A stretch of DNA of 64,000 nt from Dictyobacter formicarum (GTDB lineage Bacteria; Chloroflexota; Ktedonobacteria; Ktedonobacterales; Ktedonobacteraceae). Positions 44,586 to 53,465 of this stretch are shown here, in pieces. The translations under genes were made by a program, and so were the position numbers. Below the pieces are notes generated by a model. That model did not search any database, had not been told where the DNA came from, and was given only the letters and a program-made list of their open reading frames with translations. The DNA is taken from assembly GCF_016587435.1 (NCBI RefSeq), contig NZ_BNJJ01000001.1, positions 372,001 to 436,000 of the forward strand. Reading direction: 5' to 3'. Positions within the stretch are counted from its first letter, which is position 1, and each line of letters begins with the position of its first letter.

Positions 44586-44752
44586 CACTGTCCTCCTTGC
44601 TCGGGGCGAGACTTTGCTCCAACTGGCGCTCGAGGAGGTGACTCAGAAGCCAGAGAAGTCGTTGACGATTGACCTGAGGTAAATTCGTCCACCAGCCGAT
44701 GGCCCACCTGGAATTGGGCGGGGGGGACAATGTGAAGTGAGAGACTGGACAT
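44585..44752 (-). CDS. 55-residue protein coupled to the serine recombinase
   Basis: A short frame from ATG 44752 to TGA 44587-44585. Its stop overlaps the recombinase start (TGATG), and the recombinase ribosome site lies inside its last codons. It is Ser/Pro-rich (T-S-G-Q-S-S-T-T-S-L-A-S-E-S-P-P) with a short hydrophobic start. A directionality factor or simply a leader peptide that couples translation is possible. Codon-level support is limited. Confidence 0.45.
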   Translation of the reverse strand: MSSLSLHIVPPAQFQVGHRLVDEFTSGQSSTTSLASESPPRAPVGAKSRPEQGGQ

Positions 44753-44896
44753 AGCGCACCACCTTCCTCATGCGATGAAGCTTGGGCCTGCTGCCGGTGT
44801 TCAACCCACGTCAGCAAATTCAGCAGCCCACTGAGACCAAGCATAGGGCGTGGTGTCGGTTCTGTCAACCAAAGGGATTCAGGGGTTTTGTGATTG

Positions 44897-44915
44897 GGTG
44901 TTCTCAACAATCCAG
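44897..44915 (+). other. attR of the serine-recombinase element
   Basis: This is the direct repeat of attL. It carries the second CTCAA core (44903-44907) and then runs into the N-terminal part of the IS5 transposase. Confidence 0.7.
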
Positions 44916-45631
44916 CGTTTTCGTTGGACCTGAAAGCCTCCTTTTGATTTGATGATTTTGACCGGTTGACCGTCAACGAGCACCCATTGGATATGGGAGG
45001 TGTTGTGCTCATGAGGAACAATTTCGGTCTCCCAGCCCAAATGCTCTTTGATCCAGGCGAGCAGCGGTCCTGTATATCCATGGTCAGCAAACACATGCCG
45101 CATGCGAGAAAAGCGATGGTTGAGGTGCTCTAACAGCAAAGGAGCGCCTCGCCGATCGACGAGACTGGCGGTATGCACTTTGACAGCCAACAAAAAGCCT
45201 TGCGTGTCAACCAAAATATGCCGTTTGCGTCCCCAGATTTTTTTCCCGGCATCGAACCCACGTTCGATGCCTCGCACAGGACTGGTTTTGATGGATTGGC
45301 TATCGATAATAGCGGCACTGGGTTCTTCCTCTCGGTTGATGGCTCGACGCGCTTGTCCGCGTAAGGTGTTCATGGCTTCTTCCCAAACCCCGGTGAGTTT
45401 CCAGCGCCGGAAATAATGGTACACGGTTTTGCCTGCTGGCAAGTCGTGAGGCATCTGTCGCCATGAACAGCCGGTGCGTAACACGTAGAGAATGCCATTG
45501 ACAATCTCGCGTCGGGGGATCACCTCGATCGTCGCATTGGGCGACGCTTCTGAAATGAAGGGAGCCAGCAACTCCCATTGCGCATCGGTCAGATCGCTTG
45601 GATAGGGCTTCCGATGGGATATCTGATCCAT
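44907..45631 (-). pseudogene. N-terminal part of the split IS5 transposase
   Basis: From ATG 45631 (AAAGGA upstream) this reads Y-P-S-D-L-T-D-A-Q-W-E-L-L, then S-A-A-I-I-D-S-Q-S-I-K-T-S (first catalytic Asp) and V-F-A-D-H-G-Y-T-G (second Asp). It stops making sense after K-R-W-I-V-E because the inserted element begins there. It continues at 42330. Confidence 0.88.
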
Positions 45632-45709
45632 GGATCATGGTCCTTTCTTGTTCCGTTCATAACTCCTTTCTGTTTTCTATCGGCTGTTTATTGTTCTTAC
45701 GACACACTC

Positions 45710-46057
45710 TTACACATAAACCGGAGTGGTGTTCATTTTTTAGCATAGTTCATTTTACCTTTATTGCTGCTTTTCTCCCTCCTTTCTTTTTTTCTGAGAA
45801 TCTCTGTCCTTGCGGGCAATCTCCGATGAGCCACCGTTTCACCCTCATAGAATACATGGTTTTGTGATAGCAGACATAGTATTACTCCTCGCCTACACCT
45901 TCGCTGCCTGCATTGTCTCCCCCTCACTCTCACCCTCCTCACCAATGACCTACCAGCGTTGCTGGAGTACGCTCAATCTCGACGCAAAAGAACGACGCGA
46001 TCCCCAATAAAGGGGAACTATCGGAGGAGAAAAACCACTGGAGGAAAGGGCAGGCTC
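45710..46057. other. Intergenic stretch before the conjugation operon
   Basis: About 350 bp with no supported gene. It must carry the operon promoter. A long T/C-rich tract lies at about 45770-45800. Confidence 0.4.
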
Positions 46058-46915
46058 ATGGATTTTCAGCAATTGCTTCAGGTGTTGAAGGTGCTGTTCA
46101 ATACACCCAACACAGGATTTGGAACCGGCATTTTGGGGCCGTTACAGCCGCTTTTTGTCAGATTCATGAGCAGTACGCCGCTGGAGTTGACCACGACCAA
46201 TCGTGTTGTGGTTGGTGCCTGGGGAACCATGCTAGCGGTTGCAGATGCGTTTTTTCTGCTCCTGATCATTTTCGGCGCAATCCAGATCATGATTTCGGAG
46301 AGCACTGGAACCCTGACGCTTCCACTCAATCAGTTTGTGCCAAAAATCCTGGTGACCGCGCTCTTGATCAATCTGAGCTTCTTCTTTGGTCAGGATCTGC
46401 TGATCTTCAATAATGTGCTGTGCGGCCTGGTTAATACAAATCTGGATGGCTTTTTCAACACCATCAACAACGGAGCTCGCATCACACAGGGGCAAGGAGC
46501 CTTGCTGTACCTTGGCGTCATCATTCTCCTCAATTTCACCATGCTCCGCTTGATGTTTCAGGCATTTGAGCGACTCGTGCTCTGGAATCTGTTGTTCGTA
46601 CTTGCGCCACTGGCTTTCTTATGCTCATTTTTACCATACACATCCTCCTTTTTTTCGTTCTGGGGACGGATGTTTATCGTTGTCACCTTTACGCAGTTCA
46701 TCCAGTTTTTAGCCTTTGCGCTCGGGCTCTCGCTTCTTGCCAGCGCGGGACAAAATGGCGTCAGTGGCATTTTGCTCGCCATCGCCATGCTCTTCCTGGT
46801 GGCCAAGATCCCTGATATCCTCGCACGTTTCCCATCGATGTCCATCCAGGGATCTCAAGGTATTAGCCATGTCATTGGAACCATTATCATCGGTGCCCGG
46901 CTTTTCGTGCCCTAA
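46058..46915 (+). CDS. VirB6/TrbL-like conjugation membrane protein
   Basis: A 285-residue protein. ATG 46058 follows GGAGGAAAGGG. It has six or more hydrophobic segments, including F-F-L-L-L-I-I-F-G-A-I-Q-I-M and N-L-L-F-V-L-A-P-L-A-F-L-C. A polytopic protein of this size as the first gene before pilin- and VirB4-like genes is the VirB6/TrbL position in type IV secretion systems of integrative elements from Gram-positive-type and Chloroflexota hosts. It would form part of the channel. A longer reading from 45959 has no ribosome site. Confidence 0.75.
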   Translation: MDFQQLLQVLKVLFNTPNTGFGTGILGPLQPLFVRFMSSTPLELTTTNRVVVGAWGTMLAVADAFFLLLIIFGAIQIMISESTGTLTLPLNQFVPKILVTALLINLSFFFGQDLLIFNNVLCGLVNTNLDGFFNTINNGARITQGQGALLYLGVIILLNFTMLRLMFQAFERLVLWNLLFVLAPLAFLCSFLPYTSSFFSFWGRMFIVVTFTQFIQFLAFALGLSLLASAGQNGVSGILLAIAMLFLVAKIPDILARFPSMSIQGSQGISHVIGTIIIGARLFVP

Positions 46916-46936
46916 GCACCTGTTGGAGGATCACTC

Positions 46937-47197
46937 ATGAACTACGGAACGCTCAATACCCTCAACGGCATTTTGAAAAATCTGCAGGCAGACGCCGCCA
47001 CACTCGGGCTCACGGTTGCAGGATTAATGATTGTCGTCTATGTGATCATGGTCATGATTACGGATGATACCAACGTAGCCGCCCACCATAAACGCTGGGA
47101 GAATCTTCGAAAAGTGTTTTTATGCGCAGCACTCATCGCCGCGGCAGGCGCCATTATCACCTTTGGGCAGCAGTTGGGGCAAGGGCTCCATCCGTAA
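46937..47197 (+). CDS. VirB2/TrbC-like pilin or small membrane subunit
   Basis: An 86-residue protein with GGAGG upstream. Two hydrophobic helices (G-L-T-V-A-G-L-M-I-V-V-Y-V-I-M and V-F-L-C-A-A-L-I-A-A-A-G-A-I) are separated by a charged loop, and there is a helical N-terminus. This is the layout of VirB2/TrbC-type prepilins. No clear signal peptide cleavage site is visible. It lies 21 bp after the VirB6-like gene. Confidence 0.65.
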   Translation: MNYGTLNTLNGILKNLQADAATLGLTVAGLMIVVYVIMVMITDDTNVAAHHKRWENLRKVFLCAALIAAAGAIITFGQQLGQGLHP

Positions 47198-47206
47198 TCA
47201 ACGCTA

Positions 47207-50200
47207 GTGCTTACCTACGATAATACAGACGCAATGGGTACACGAGGATGGCGGAGCACACCGTCATCCTCACCAGAAAACGAAAGCGTGATGCAAGAAG
47301 AACCACATACACAACCGATACAGAACAATCCACTTCTCAAAGAAGTCGCCGGGCACCTCTTTACCTTTGAAGAGAAAATATTCGGCATGAGCTTGACGCA
47401 GTTGTTAACCGATCTTGGCGTGCTCACAGGCACGTTCTCATTGACCGGATCATTGCCTCTGCTTCCACGCCTCATCGTCGCTCTCCTGGTCACTCTGATT
47501 GCCATGATCTTCGTCCATGCGAAAATCGAAGGTCTCGCACTCGTCTACTGGCTCTTCCTGATTGTGCGTGCAAAAACCATCCCCACGCACACCATCTGGC
47601 AGCCGCGAAAGAGCAACCAGGCCAAACGAGAGCCTAGGAGCAAACGCCTTCCATCCATCCAGGAGCACTGGATCCCCATAGACACACTCCACCATGGCAC
47701 TGGTTGCAAGATAGACCAGCAGAAGAAAAGGGAAACGGTTCGCTACTGGACGGCGCTGGAGATAGAAGGGAAAAACATCAGTCTGCTCTCTGAACACGAA
47801 CAGCTGCGCATCTTTCGTCGGTTCGAGGGATTTCTGAGTGGCCTTGATTTCCATCTGCAATTGCTTTCCATCACCCAGCAGGTAGATCCACAACAGGCCC
47901 CTGGTGTATTGGCTCAGCAAACGGCCCTTGCAACGCTCGCACCAACACCACATCTGCAGGCATTGCAGCGAGCGAGTGTAGGTGTCCAGCAACAACACAT
48001 GACGACCTGCACCCAGACGCGGCATATGCTCATCGTTTCAACATCAAGCGCCGAGACTGCGTTCCAGCATCCCGATGGATCAACGCCATCGGTCCTCTCA
48101 GGGATCATTCGGCTTCTCACATTCAGCAAGGCTCACTCAGTCTCACGAACCCAGATCCTTGATCACCTCCGCATCCGCGTCTCCATTGTGCGAAAGGCCA
48201 TGCAGCACCTGGGAATGCGCATCTGGCCGCTTGAAGACAAGGAGCTCTTACAACTCTTGTCGTGTTGTCTCGCGCCAGGCAGTGCTCCGCCCACATTTGT
48301 CCCAGAGCTCATTGCATCTGAGCACCATACTCCCCAAAAACGGTTGGCTGGCATATCTCCCTCTTCACCGCCTAGCCCCCCTGTCGAGCATGAACAGCAG
48401 GCGCTACGGACTCACGCACTGCCCACACGCGAACAGGGAAAAAAGTCAGCAGCCATGAACTATAAGAAGCGCATGCTAGGGTTGCATGGCGCGTTCTTGT
48501 ATACCAGCCCTCATGCGAACACTCTCTATGAGGCGGATATCCTTGATGTGGCAGACCTACTCGCCCCGTCGGCAATCACGGTGACACTAGATGTTCTGCA
48601 GATACAGGCAGGAACACAGACACGCTACGCACGCACGTTTACGATCACCGGATACGGGCACCATCTGCTGTGTGGATGGATGCAGACGCTTCATGACCTG
48701 GGATTGCCTCTGATCGTCTCCTCCCATCTGACGCCCATCGATAGCCGCTTCATGATTCTGAAGTTGGAACAGGCGCTAACCAGATTAGAGAGCCAGCGTC
48801 TCTCCAATCAAAAAACGCTACGCCTGACGCGGGCAGATCAAACCGTGGAGGCGAACCAGATTCGCCGCATCACCCATGCCCTAGCGGCCAGAAGGCTCAA
48901 AATCTTCGACGTCTCGATTACCATCTGCGTCCATGCAAGCACCATGGAGCGACTCGAGCAACGCTGCCGCTACCTGCTCTCCCATCTGCGTGATATGCAA
49001 CTGCAGGCGCGTCCCGCATCCTATCAACACGATCTGGCCTGGCAATCATGCCTGCCGGTGGGACTCGACCTTCTGCAAAACTGGGTCAAGCTCACGAGCG
49101 ACGTTGTTTCCACCATGTTACCTGGCACCAGCGGCACAATTGGAACGCCAACAGGCGTGTTCCTGGGCTACACCGGCAGCGGCTTTTCCCGGCGCCCCGT
49201 CTATCTCAATCCCTGGTCCCAGGAGAAAAAGATGGCCAATCCCCATGTGGTGGTGATCGGAGAGACAGGGCAGGGAAAATCCTGGCTTGGCAAAACGATC
49301 GCAACTGGCCTCATGGGCCTTGGCCTCGCGGACGTCGTTGTCCTTGATAAAGATGACGATTACCTGCCATTACACGAGGCAATGCCCGGGGAGAGTCAAC
49401 GCTATAGCCTGGCACGCAGTTGCCCCATCAATCTCTTTGATATTCCCTTTGGACCAGCTGACGTTGACCCGGAGGACCCGGCAGATATCCTGGCAGAGTT
49501 TTTTGATAATGCGTTGATGACCGGGCTGGCCCTGCTTGTCACGGATGAAGAGAGCAGACTTACAAAGGGGGAAGAAGCCTATCTCATGACCGTCGCACGC
49601 GCGACCTATGCGGAGTGTGGCATTACATCAGAGGCTATTCGACGCAATCCCGAGACGCTCCTCAAACCACCTCCCACCCTGGCTGATTTCATCAAGAAGA
49701 TGCAGACCATGCCCACGTCATCAGAAAGCATGCGCCAATCCTTGCTCGAACGATTGGAAAAGGCATCCTATCTCTTCCAGGCAGGCCAGACCAGTGTCTC
49801 ATTGGAAAAACCGCTCACCATCTTCTCCATCAAGGGGCTCGATAGCAAATGGTTTGCACTCATGACCTACGTCGTTCAGAACTTTTTACAGCGGCACCGA
49901 GCGCTCAGGAAGGATGATCGGTATCTGGCCTACATTGTGGAAGAAGCTTCCTATCTGCTCAAACATGCCGCCGGACGACGCTACCTGGAAAACTGGAGCC
50001 GGAGTTTGCGCAAACTCGGCATTGCGCTCATCACGCTTTCCCAACATCCTCGCGATTTTCTGGAAGCCGGCCAGGTCATCTTGTCGAATGCGGGAACGAT
50101 CTTCTACCTGGGGATGCAGCGAACAGCCGTTGAGAGGCTCAACCTTCCCGAGGAGCTTGAGCGCATCCTGGTCGAGAGCATGCCGGGTCAGTGTGTGGTG

Positions 50201-50329
50201 CGCATTGGCAACGAGTACGCGCCGCTCTCCATCTGGTCCAATCCCATTTACCGCACCCTCTTTACGACCGATCCCGTCGAACGGCGAGCCATACGCATGC
50301 AGGCACAGCGCCGGGGAACGACACCATGA
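47207..50329 (+). CDS. VirB4-like conjugation ATPase with PrgI-type N-terminus
   Basis: About 1040 residues. The first 110 residues resemble PrgI-type proteins (two hydrophobic stretches, V-L-T-G-T-F-S-L and L-I-V-A-L-L-V-T-L-I-A-M), a known fusion partner. A long central region precedes the ATPase domain with Walker A V-I-G-E-T-G-Q-G-K-S and Walker B Y-I-V-E-E-A-S-Y-L. VirB4 energises assembly of the transfer channel. The annotated start is GTG 47207; internal ATGs (47234, 47291) are possible. The stop overlaps the next gene (ATGA). Confidence 0.85.
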   Translation: MLTYDNTDAMGTRGWRSTPSSSPENESVMQEEPHTQPIQNNPLLKEVAGHLFTFEEKIFGMSLTQLLTDLGVLTGTFSLTGSLPLLPRLIVALLVTLIAMIFVHAKIEGLALVYWLFLIVRAKTIPTHTIWQPRKSNQAKREPRSKRLPSIQEHWIPIDTLHHGTGCKIDQQKKRETVRYWTALEIEGKNISLLSEHEQLRIFRRFEGFLSGLDFHLQLLSITQQVDPQQAPGVLAQQTALATLAPTPHLQALQRASVGVQQQHMTTCTQTRHMLIVSTSSAETAFQHPDGSTPSVLSGIIRLLTFSKAHSVSRTQILDHLRIRVSIVRKAMQHLGMRIWPLEDKELLQLLSCCLAPGSAPPTFVPELIASEHHTPQKRLAGISPSSPPSPPVEHEQQALRTHALPTREQGKKSAAMNYKKRMLGLHGAFLYTSPHANTLYEADILDVADLLAPSAITVTLDVLQIQAGTQTRYARTFTITGYGHHLLCGWMQTLHDLGLPLIVSSHLTPIDSRFMILKLEQALTRLESQRLSNQKTLRLTRADQTVEANQIRRITHALAARRLKIFDVSITICVHASTMERLEQRCRYLLSHLRDMQLQARPASYQHDLAWQSCLPVGLDLLQNWVKLTSDVVSTMLPGTSGTIGTPTGVFLGYTGSGFSRRPVYLNPWSQEKKMANPHVVVIGETGQGKSWLGKTIATGLMGLGLADVVVLDKDDDYLPLHEAMPGESQRYSLARSCPINLFDIPFGPADVDPEDPADILAEFFDNALMTGLALLVTDEESRLTKGEEAYLMTVARATYAECGITSEAIRRNPETLLKPPPTLADFIKKMQTMPTSSESMRQSLLERLEKASYLFQAGQTSVSLEKPLTIFSIKGLDSKWFALMTYVVQNFLQRHRALRKDDRYLAYIVEEASYLLKHAAGRRYLENWSRSLRKLGIALITLSQHPRDFLEAGQVILSNAGTIFYLGMQRTAVERLNLPEELERILVESMPGQCVVRIGNEYAPLSIWSNPIYRTLFTTDPVERRAIRMQAQRRGTTP

Positions 50330-53300
50330 AATCACGGTACTTCAACATACGCCGGTCGCGTTGCCAGAGAATCGCGACCCAAAAAAGGACAGCACACATG
50401 AGGCACATGTCTTCTTCTGCGGCAACGACCACCAGCATACCGCCATCGCCACCTGCAGGCATCATTGCGACACCCGTGGGGGCAGAATATGTGCTCCTCA
50501 TGCTGCCAGGTGAAGAAGGAGCCCTGCAGGCGAGCGCCATGGAGAATTTCTTTCAGGCCTGCGCCACCGATGAGGCGTTTAGCCTGGAACTGGTCGGAAC
50601 ACGCCGGGAGCAAGGATTCGTCCTGCGCGCCTCCTCGGAGGAACAACTGATCCTGCTCAGCAAACAATTCTCGGCCCAGTATCCACAGGCTGAACTGCAT
50701 CGCATTGCCCCGGTCGCCGATCCGCTCTTTCTCCATCCTGGAGAGCACGCCGTCATTGGCGAGTTCGCCCTCTCACAACCGCCATGGATGCCGCTCAAGA
50801 CATTTAGCGGAAACACACTTGCAGAACCGGGCGCCGATCCCCTCGCTGGCATTCTCGCCGCCATGGAACCACTGGGGTCCGGGCAACGCTGCATCTCACA
50901 ACTGGCACTCGTGCGCGCACCAGACACCTGGATCAGCCGCTATATTCGCAAATCCGTTGAGCACCCACTGCAAGGTGAACGCGACGCTATCACCAGTGAA
51001 TACCCACACGCCACGACGACAACAGAAGGCTTCAAAACACTGCTCATGATTGGAGGTGCCTTCGGCACTTTGCTCGGCGCGCGCTGGTATCTGACCCATG
51101 CCTGGGTGCAACTGATCCTGCTCATGCTTGCGCTAGTAGTAGGAGGAATGGCGCTCCTCTGGTGGAAAGCCAGACAGAGTCGTCAAGACGTATATGATAT
51201 GAAACTGGTCGCCGAAAAACTGTCACGTCAGGCATTCTATACTCAGCTGCGGGTGGTGGTAATCGGGCAGCAAGCAAGCTCAACGGAAGCCCAGCTGAAA
51301 GCGCACATTACACGACTGGAAGTGGCCTATCGCCAGTTTACGCTGGCCTCGGCCAATAGCCTCCATCTCAAACGCGTCCGATCTATCCGAGCAGACCACA
51401 AGCAGGCAAACAGGCTCATCCATGCAGCGGCAGCCTTTCCCTATCAGCATCCAGTGCTACGGTTCCTGCATGGCGGCGCCCCTGGACCTGATATCTGGAA
51501 TGGCCTGGAGCTCTCCGGAGCCTTTCATCTCCCGCAAGCCTTCACGGATCTCCCCCTTGTGCGACGATTATCCGTGAAACATCTCTTAGCGTCTCCTGAA
51601 ATCGCCTCGCAGATCGAGCAGGCCCCGGCGCCCCTGCCACCAGCATTGATCGGCTATTCAAAGCATCGTGGGTTTTCCATTCCGGTCTATCTTCCCTATG
51701 ATACGCTCTTTCGCCATACGTTCCTCGTCGCACGGTCGCGCTACGGCAAATCAACCCTGATTCAACTGCTTGCGCAGGCGGCCATGCAACCGATACGTCA
51801 TGGGACGCCCCAACCAGGCATCTTCGTCATCGATCCCCATAAGGATCTGATCGAAGATCTCCTGCTCCTCATTCCTCCTGAGCGTGCACAGGATGTGATC
51901 CTGCTTGATCTCACCGATACGCAGTACGTCGTTGCCCTCAATCCGCTCGATGCCAGTATGGGCTTCACACGAGATCAGGCCATCGCTAATGTGATGTCGA
52001 GCTTTGAACGCGTCTGGGCCGACTTTTGGGGCCCGAGGATGAGTTATTTCTTGAAGGCTGTGTGCCTGCTGCTCTATACCCTCAATCAAAAGAAAGTACA
52101 ACACGGGCAGGCAGACCAGCAATATACCTTGCTCGATATTAATCCCTTGCTGCAATACCCTGATTATGCCCTCCAGGTCCTTGATGAGCTTGATATGACG
52201 GAAGTATGGCATCAAGAACTGCTGGCATGGTGGCAACATGTCTATTTTAACCTCCCCAGGCAGAGCTCGTTTCGCAATGAAGTGATCATGCCCATTGTCA
52301 CCAAACTTGGCGTCTTTCAGGACAACCAGCAGCTCCGCAAAATCGTGGGGCAACCGATCACAAAAGCTCCAATCCATTTGAGCGTGACTGAGGGCAAGAT
52401 CGTCCTCTGCGCCCTCTCTTCCCGTGATATGGATGACGCCGCGGTCAACGTCCTCGGCAGTACGCTCATCAATTTGCTCCATCGTGCGTTTCGCATGCAA
52501 GAACCGCTTCCACTGCTCAAGCGAAGAAAGGTGTTCTGTGCGGTCGACGAGTTCCACACCTTCTCAGGAGGGGACTATGACCGCCTGCTCTCCGAAGATG
52601 GCAAATTCGGGTGTAGCATGCTGCTGGCCACGCAAAATCTCAAACGCCTGAATAAGATCCGCGATGGCCTGCTTGAGATGGCCTTTTCTACCTGCGATAC
52701 CATCTGCGCGTTTAACGTTTCAGCAGCAGATGCGAAGATTCTGGAAGAAGAACTGCGCCAGGTCGTCGAACAACGGCACATTATCAGCCAGCCCCGACTA
52801 CATTGCTATGCGCGGCTGGCCATTCCTGGCTATCCTGTGCAAATCATGTCCGTTACACTCGCCAGGCCGTCTTCCTGGAAACACACAGCAGCGAACCAAC
52901 AGCGAGCAGAAGCTATTCGCCACACCAATCAACAGCAGCGTGCACGAGCAGCTGATATTGATCGGCACTACGCCCGGCATGTTGCACAGTTTCTCGATGT
53001 GGCGCTCTTTGTCCAGAAGGTGCAACGAGACGTGCAGGCAGAGCAACACACAAGACAGGAACACGAGGAGGCAGAACAACGGGCAGACGCACTCCTCCAG
53101 CAGGGGCAGTCATCCCAGAAGAACACTCCGTCTCCACAGCCATCCTCCTCGGCATTCGATGACCATACGCAAACGTCTCCAGACCCTGATGGGACGCCAG
53201 CGACCATTGGGAGCAGCCTTGCGGGCGGATCATCGCCCAGGGGAACAGGAAAGCAAGAAGAAACAGAGGGGAAGCGCAATCATCCACGCAGCAAACGCAA

Positions 53301-53463
53301 CAAATCAGCCAAGGACCCGGTTGGCATTCCACCTCCATCATCCCCCCGTACCAACAATCAGCCATCGGCTCCTACACAACAGGAGTACCGGCCCACCATC
53401 GCATTGAGAGGCAGCCTGAAAGGGAAAGCATTTTGGGGTAGTGAACGAGAATGGGGAGAATAA
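50326..53463 (+). CDS. VirD4/TraG-like coupling ATPase
   Basis: About 1045 residues from ATG 50326, overlapping the VirB4 stop. An ATG at 50398 (M-R-H-M-S-S-S) is an alternative. A soluble N-terminal domain is followed by two membrane segments near 280-310 and an ATPase of the type IV coupling or HerA class: the P-loop reads A-R-S-R-Y-G-K-S-T, then I-D-P-H-K-D-L, V-D-E-F-H-T-F (Walker B) and A-T-Q-N-L-K-R-L. The C-terminal 200 residues are low-complexity, Gln- and Pro-rich. It would recruit the transferred DNA to the channel. A canonical relaxase gene is not found nearby. Confidence 0.82.
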   Translation: MKSRYFNIRRSRCQRIATQKRTAHMRHMSSSAATTTSIPPSPPAGIIATPVGAEYVLLMLPGEEGALQASAMENFFQACATDEAFSLELVGTRREQGFVLRASSEEQLILLSKQFSAQYPQAELHRIAPVADPLFLHPGEHAVIGEFALSQPPWMPLKTFSGNTLAEPGADPLAGILAAMEPLGSGQRCISQLALVRAPDTWISRYIRKSVEHPLQGERDAITSEYPHATTTTEGFKTLLMIGGAFGTLLGARWYLTHAWVQLILLMLALVVGGMALLWWKARQSRQDVYDMKLVAEKLSRQAFYTQLRVVVIGQQASSTEAQLKAHITRLEVAYRQFTLASANSLHLKRVRSIRADHKQANRLIHAAAAFPYQHPVLRFLHGGAPGPDIWNGLELSGAFHLPQAFTDLPLVRRLSVKHLLASPEIASQIEQAPAPLPPALIGYSKHRGFSIPVYLPYDTLFRHTFLVARSRYGKSTLIQLLAQAAMQPIRHGTPQPGIFVIDPHKDLIEDLLLLIPPERAQDVILLDLTDTQYVVALNPLDASMGFTRDQAIANVMSSFERVWADFWGPRMSYFLKAVCLLLYTLNQKKVQHGQADQQYTLLDINPLLQYPDYALQVLDELDMTEVWHQELLAWWQHVYFNLPRQSSFRNEVIMPIVTKLGVFQDNQQLRKIVGQPITKAPIHLSVTEGKIVLCALSSRDMDDAAVNVLGSTLINLLHRAFRMQEPLPLLKRRKVFCAVDEFHTFSGGDYDRLLSEDGKFGCSMLLATQNLKRLNKIRDGLLEMAFSTCDTICAFNVSAADAKILEEELRQVVEQRHIISQPRLHCYARLAIPGYPVQIMSVTLARPSSWKHTAANQQRAEAIRHTNQQQRARAADIDRHYARHVAQFLDVALFVQKVQRDVQAEQHTRQEHEEAEQRADALLQQGQSSQKNTPSPQPSSSAFDDHTQTSPDPDGTPATIGSSLAGGSSPRGTGKQEETEGKRNHPRSKRNKSAKDPVGIPPPSSPRTNNQPSAPTQQEYRPTIALRGSLKGKAFWGSEREWGE

Positions 53464-53465
53464 TA

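Larger units (their letters stand above)
42330..44905. mobile_element. Serine-recombinase element nested in the IS5 transposase
   Basis: A segment of about 2575 bp between the attL and attR cores. It contains only a 55-codon gene and a large serine recombinase gene, both on the minus strand, so it is a minimal self-mobile element of IS-like size. Its flanks show that it entered by site-specific recombination, not by transposition with a target duplication. Confidence 0.8.
42171..45709. mobile_element. IS5-type element interrupted by a serine-recombinase element
   Basis: Terminal repeats GAGTGTGTCKTAAGA are present at 42171-42185 and 45695-45709 in inverted orientation (14 of 15 match) and are flanked by TTA on both sides (42168-42170, 45710-45712), a target duplication typical of IS5 groups. 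Removing the inner 2575 bp leaves an element of about 964 bp with one intact transposase frame. Confidence 0.85.

Noticed and set aside
44560..45096. A 178-codon minus-strand frame across attR
   Set aside because: It runs out of frame across the end of the inserted element and the split IS5 transposase, both of which have clear frames.
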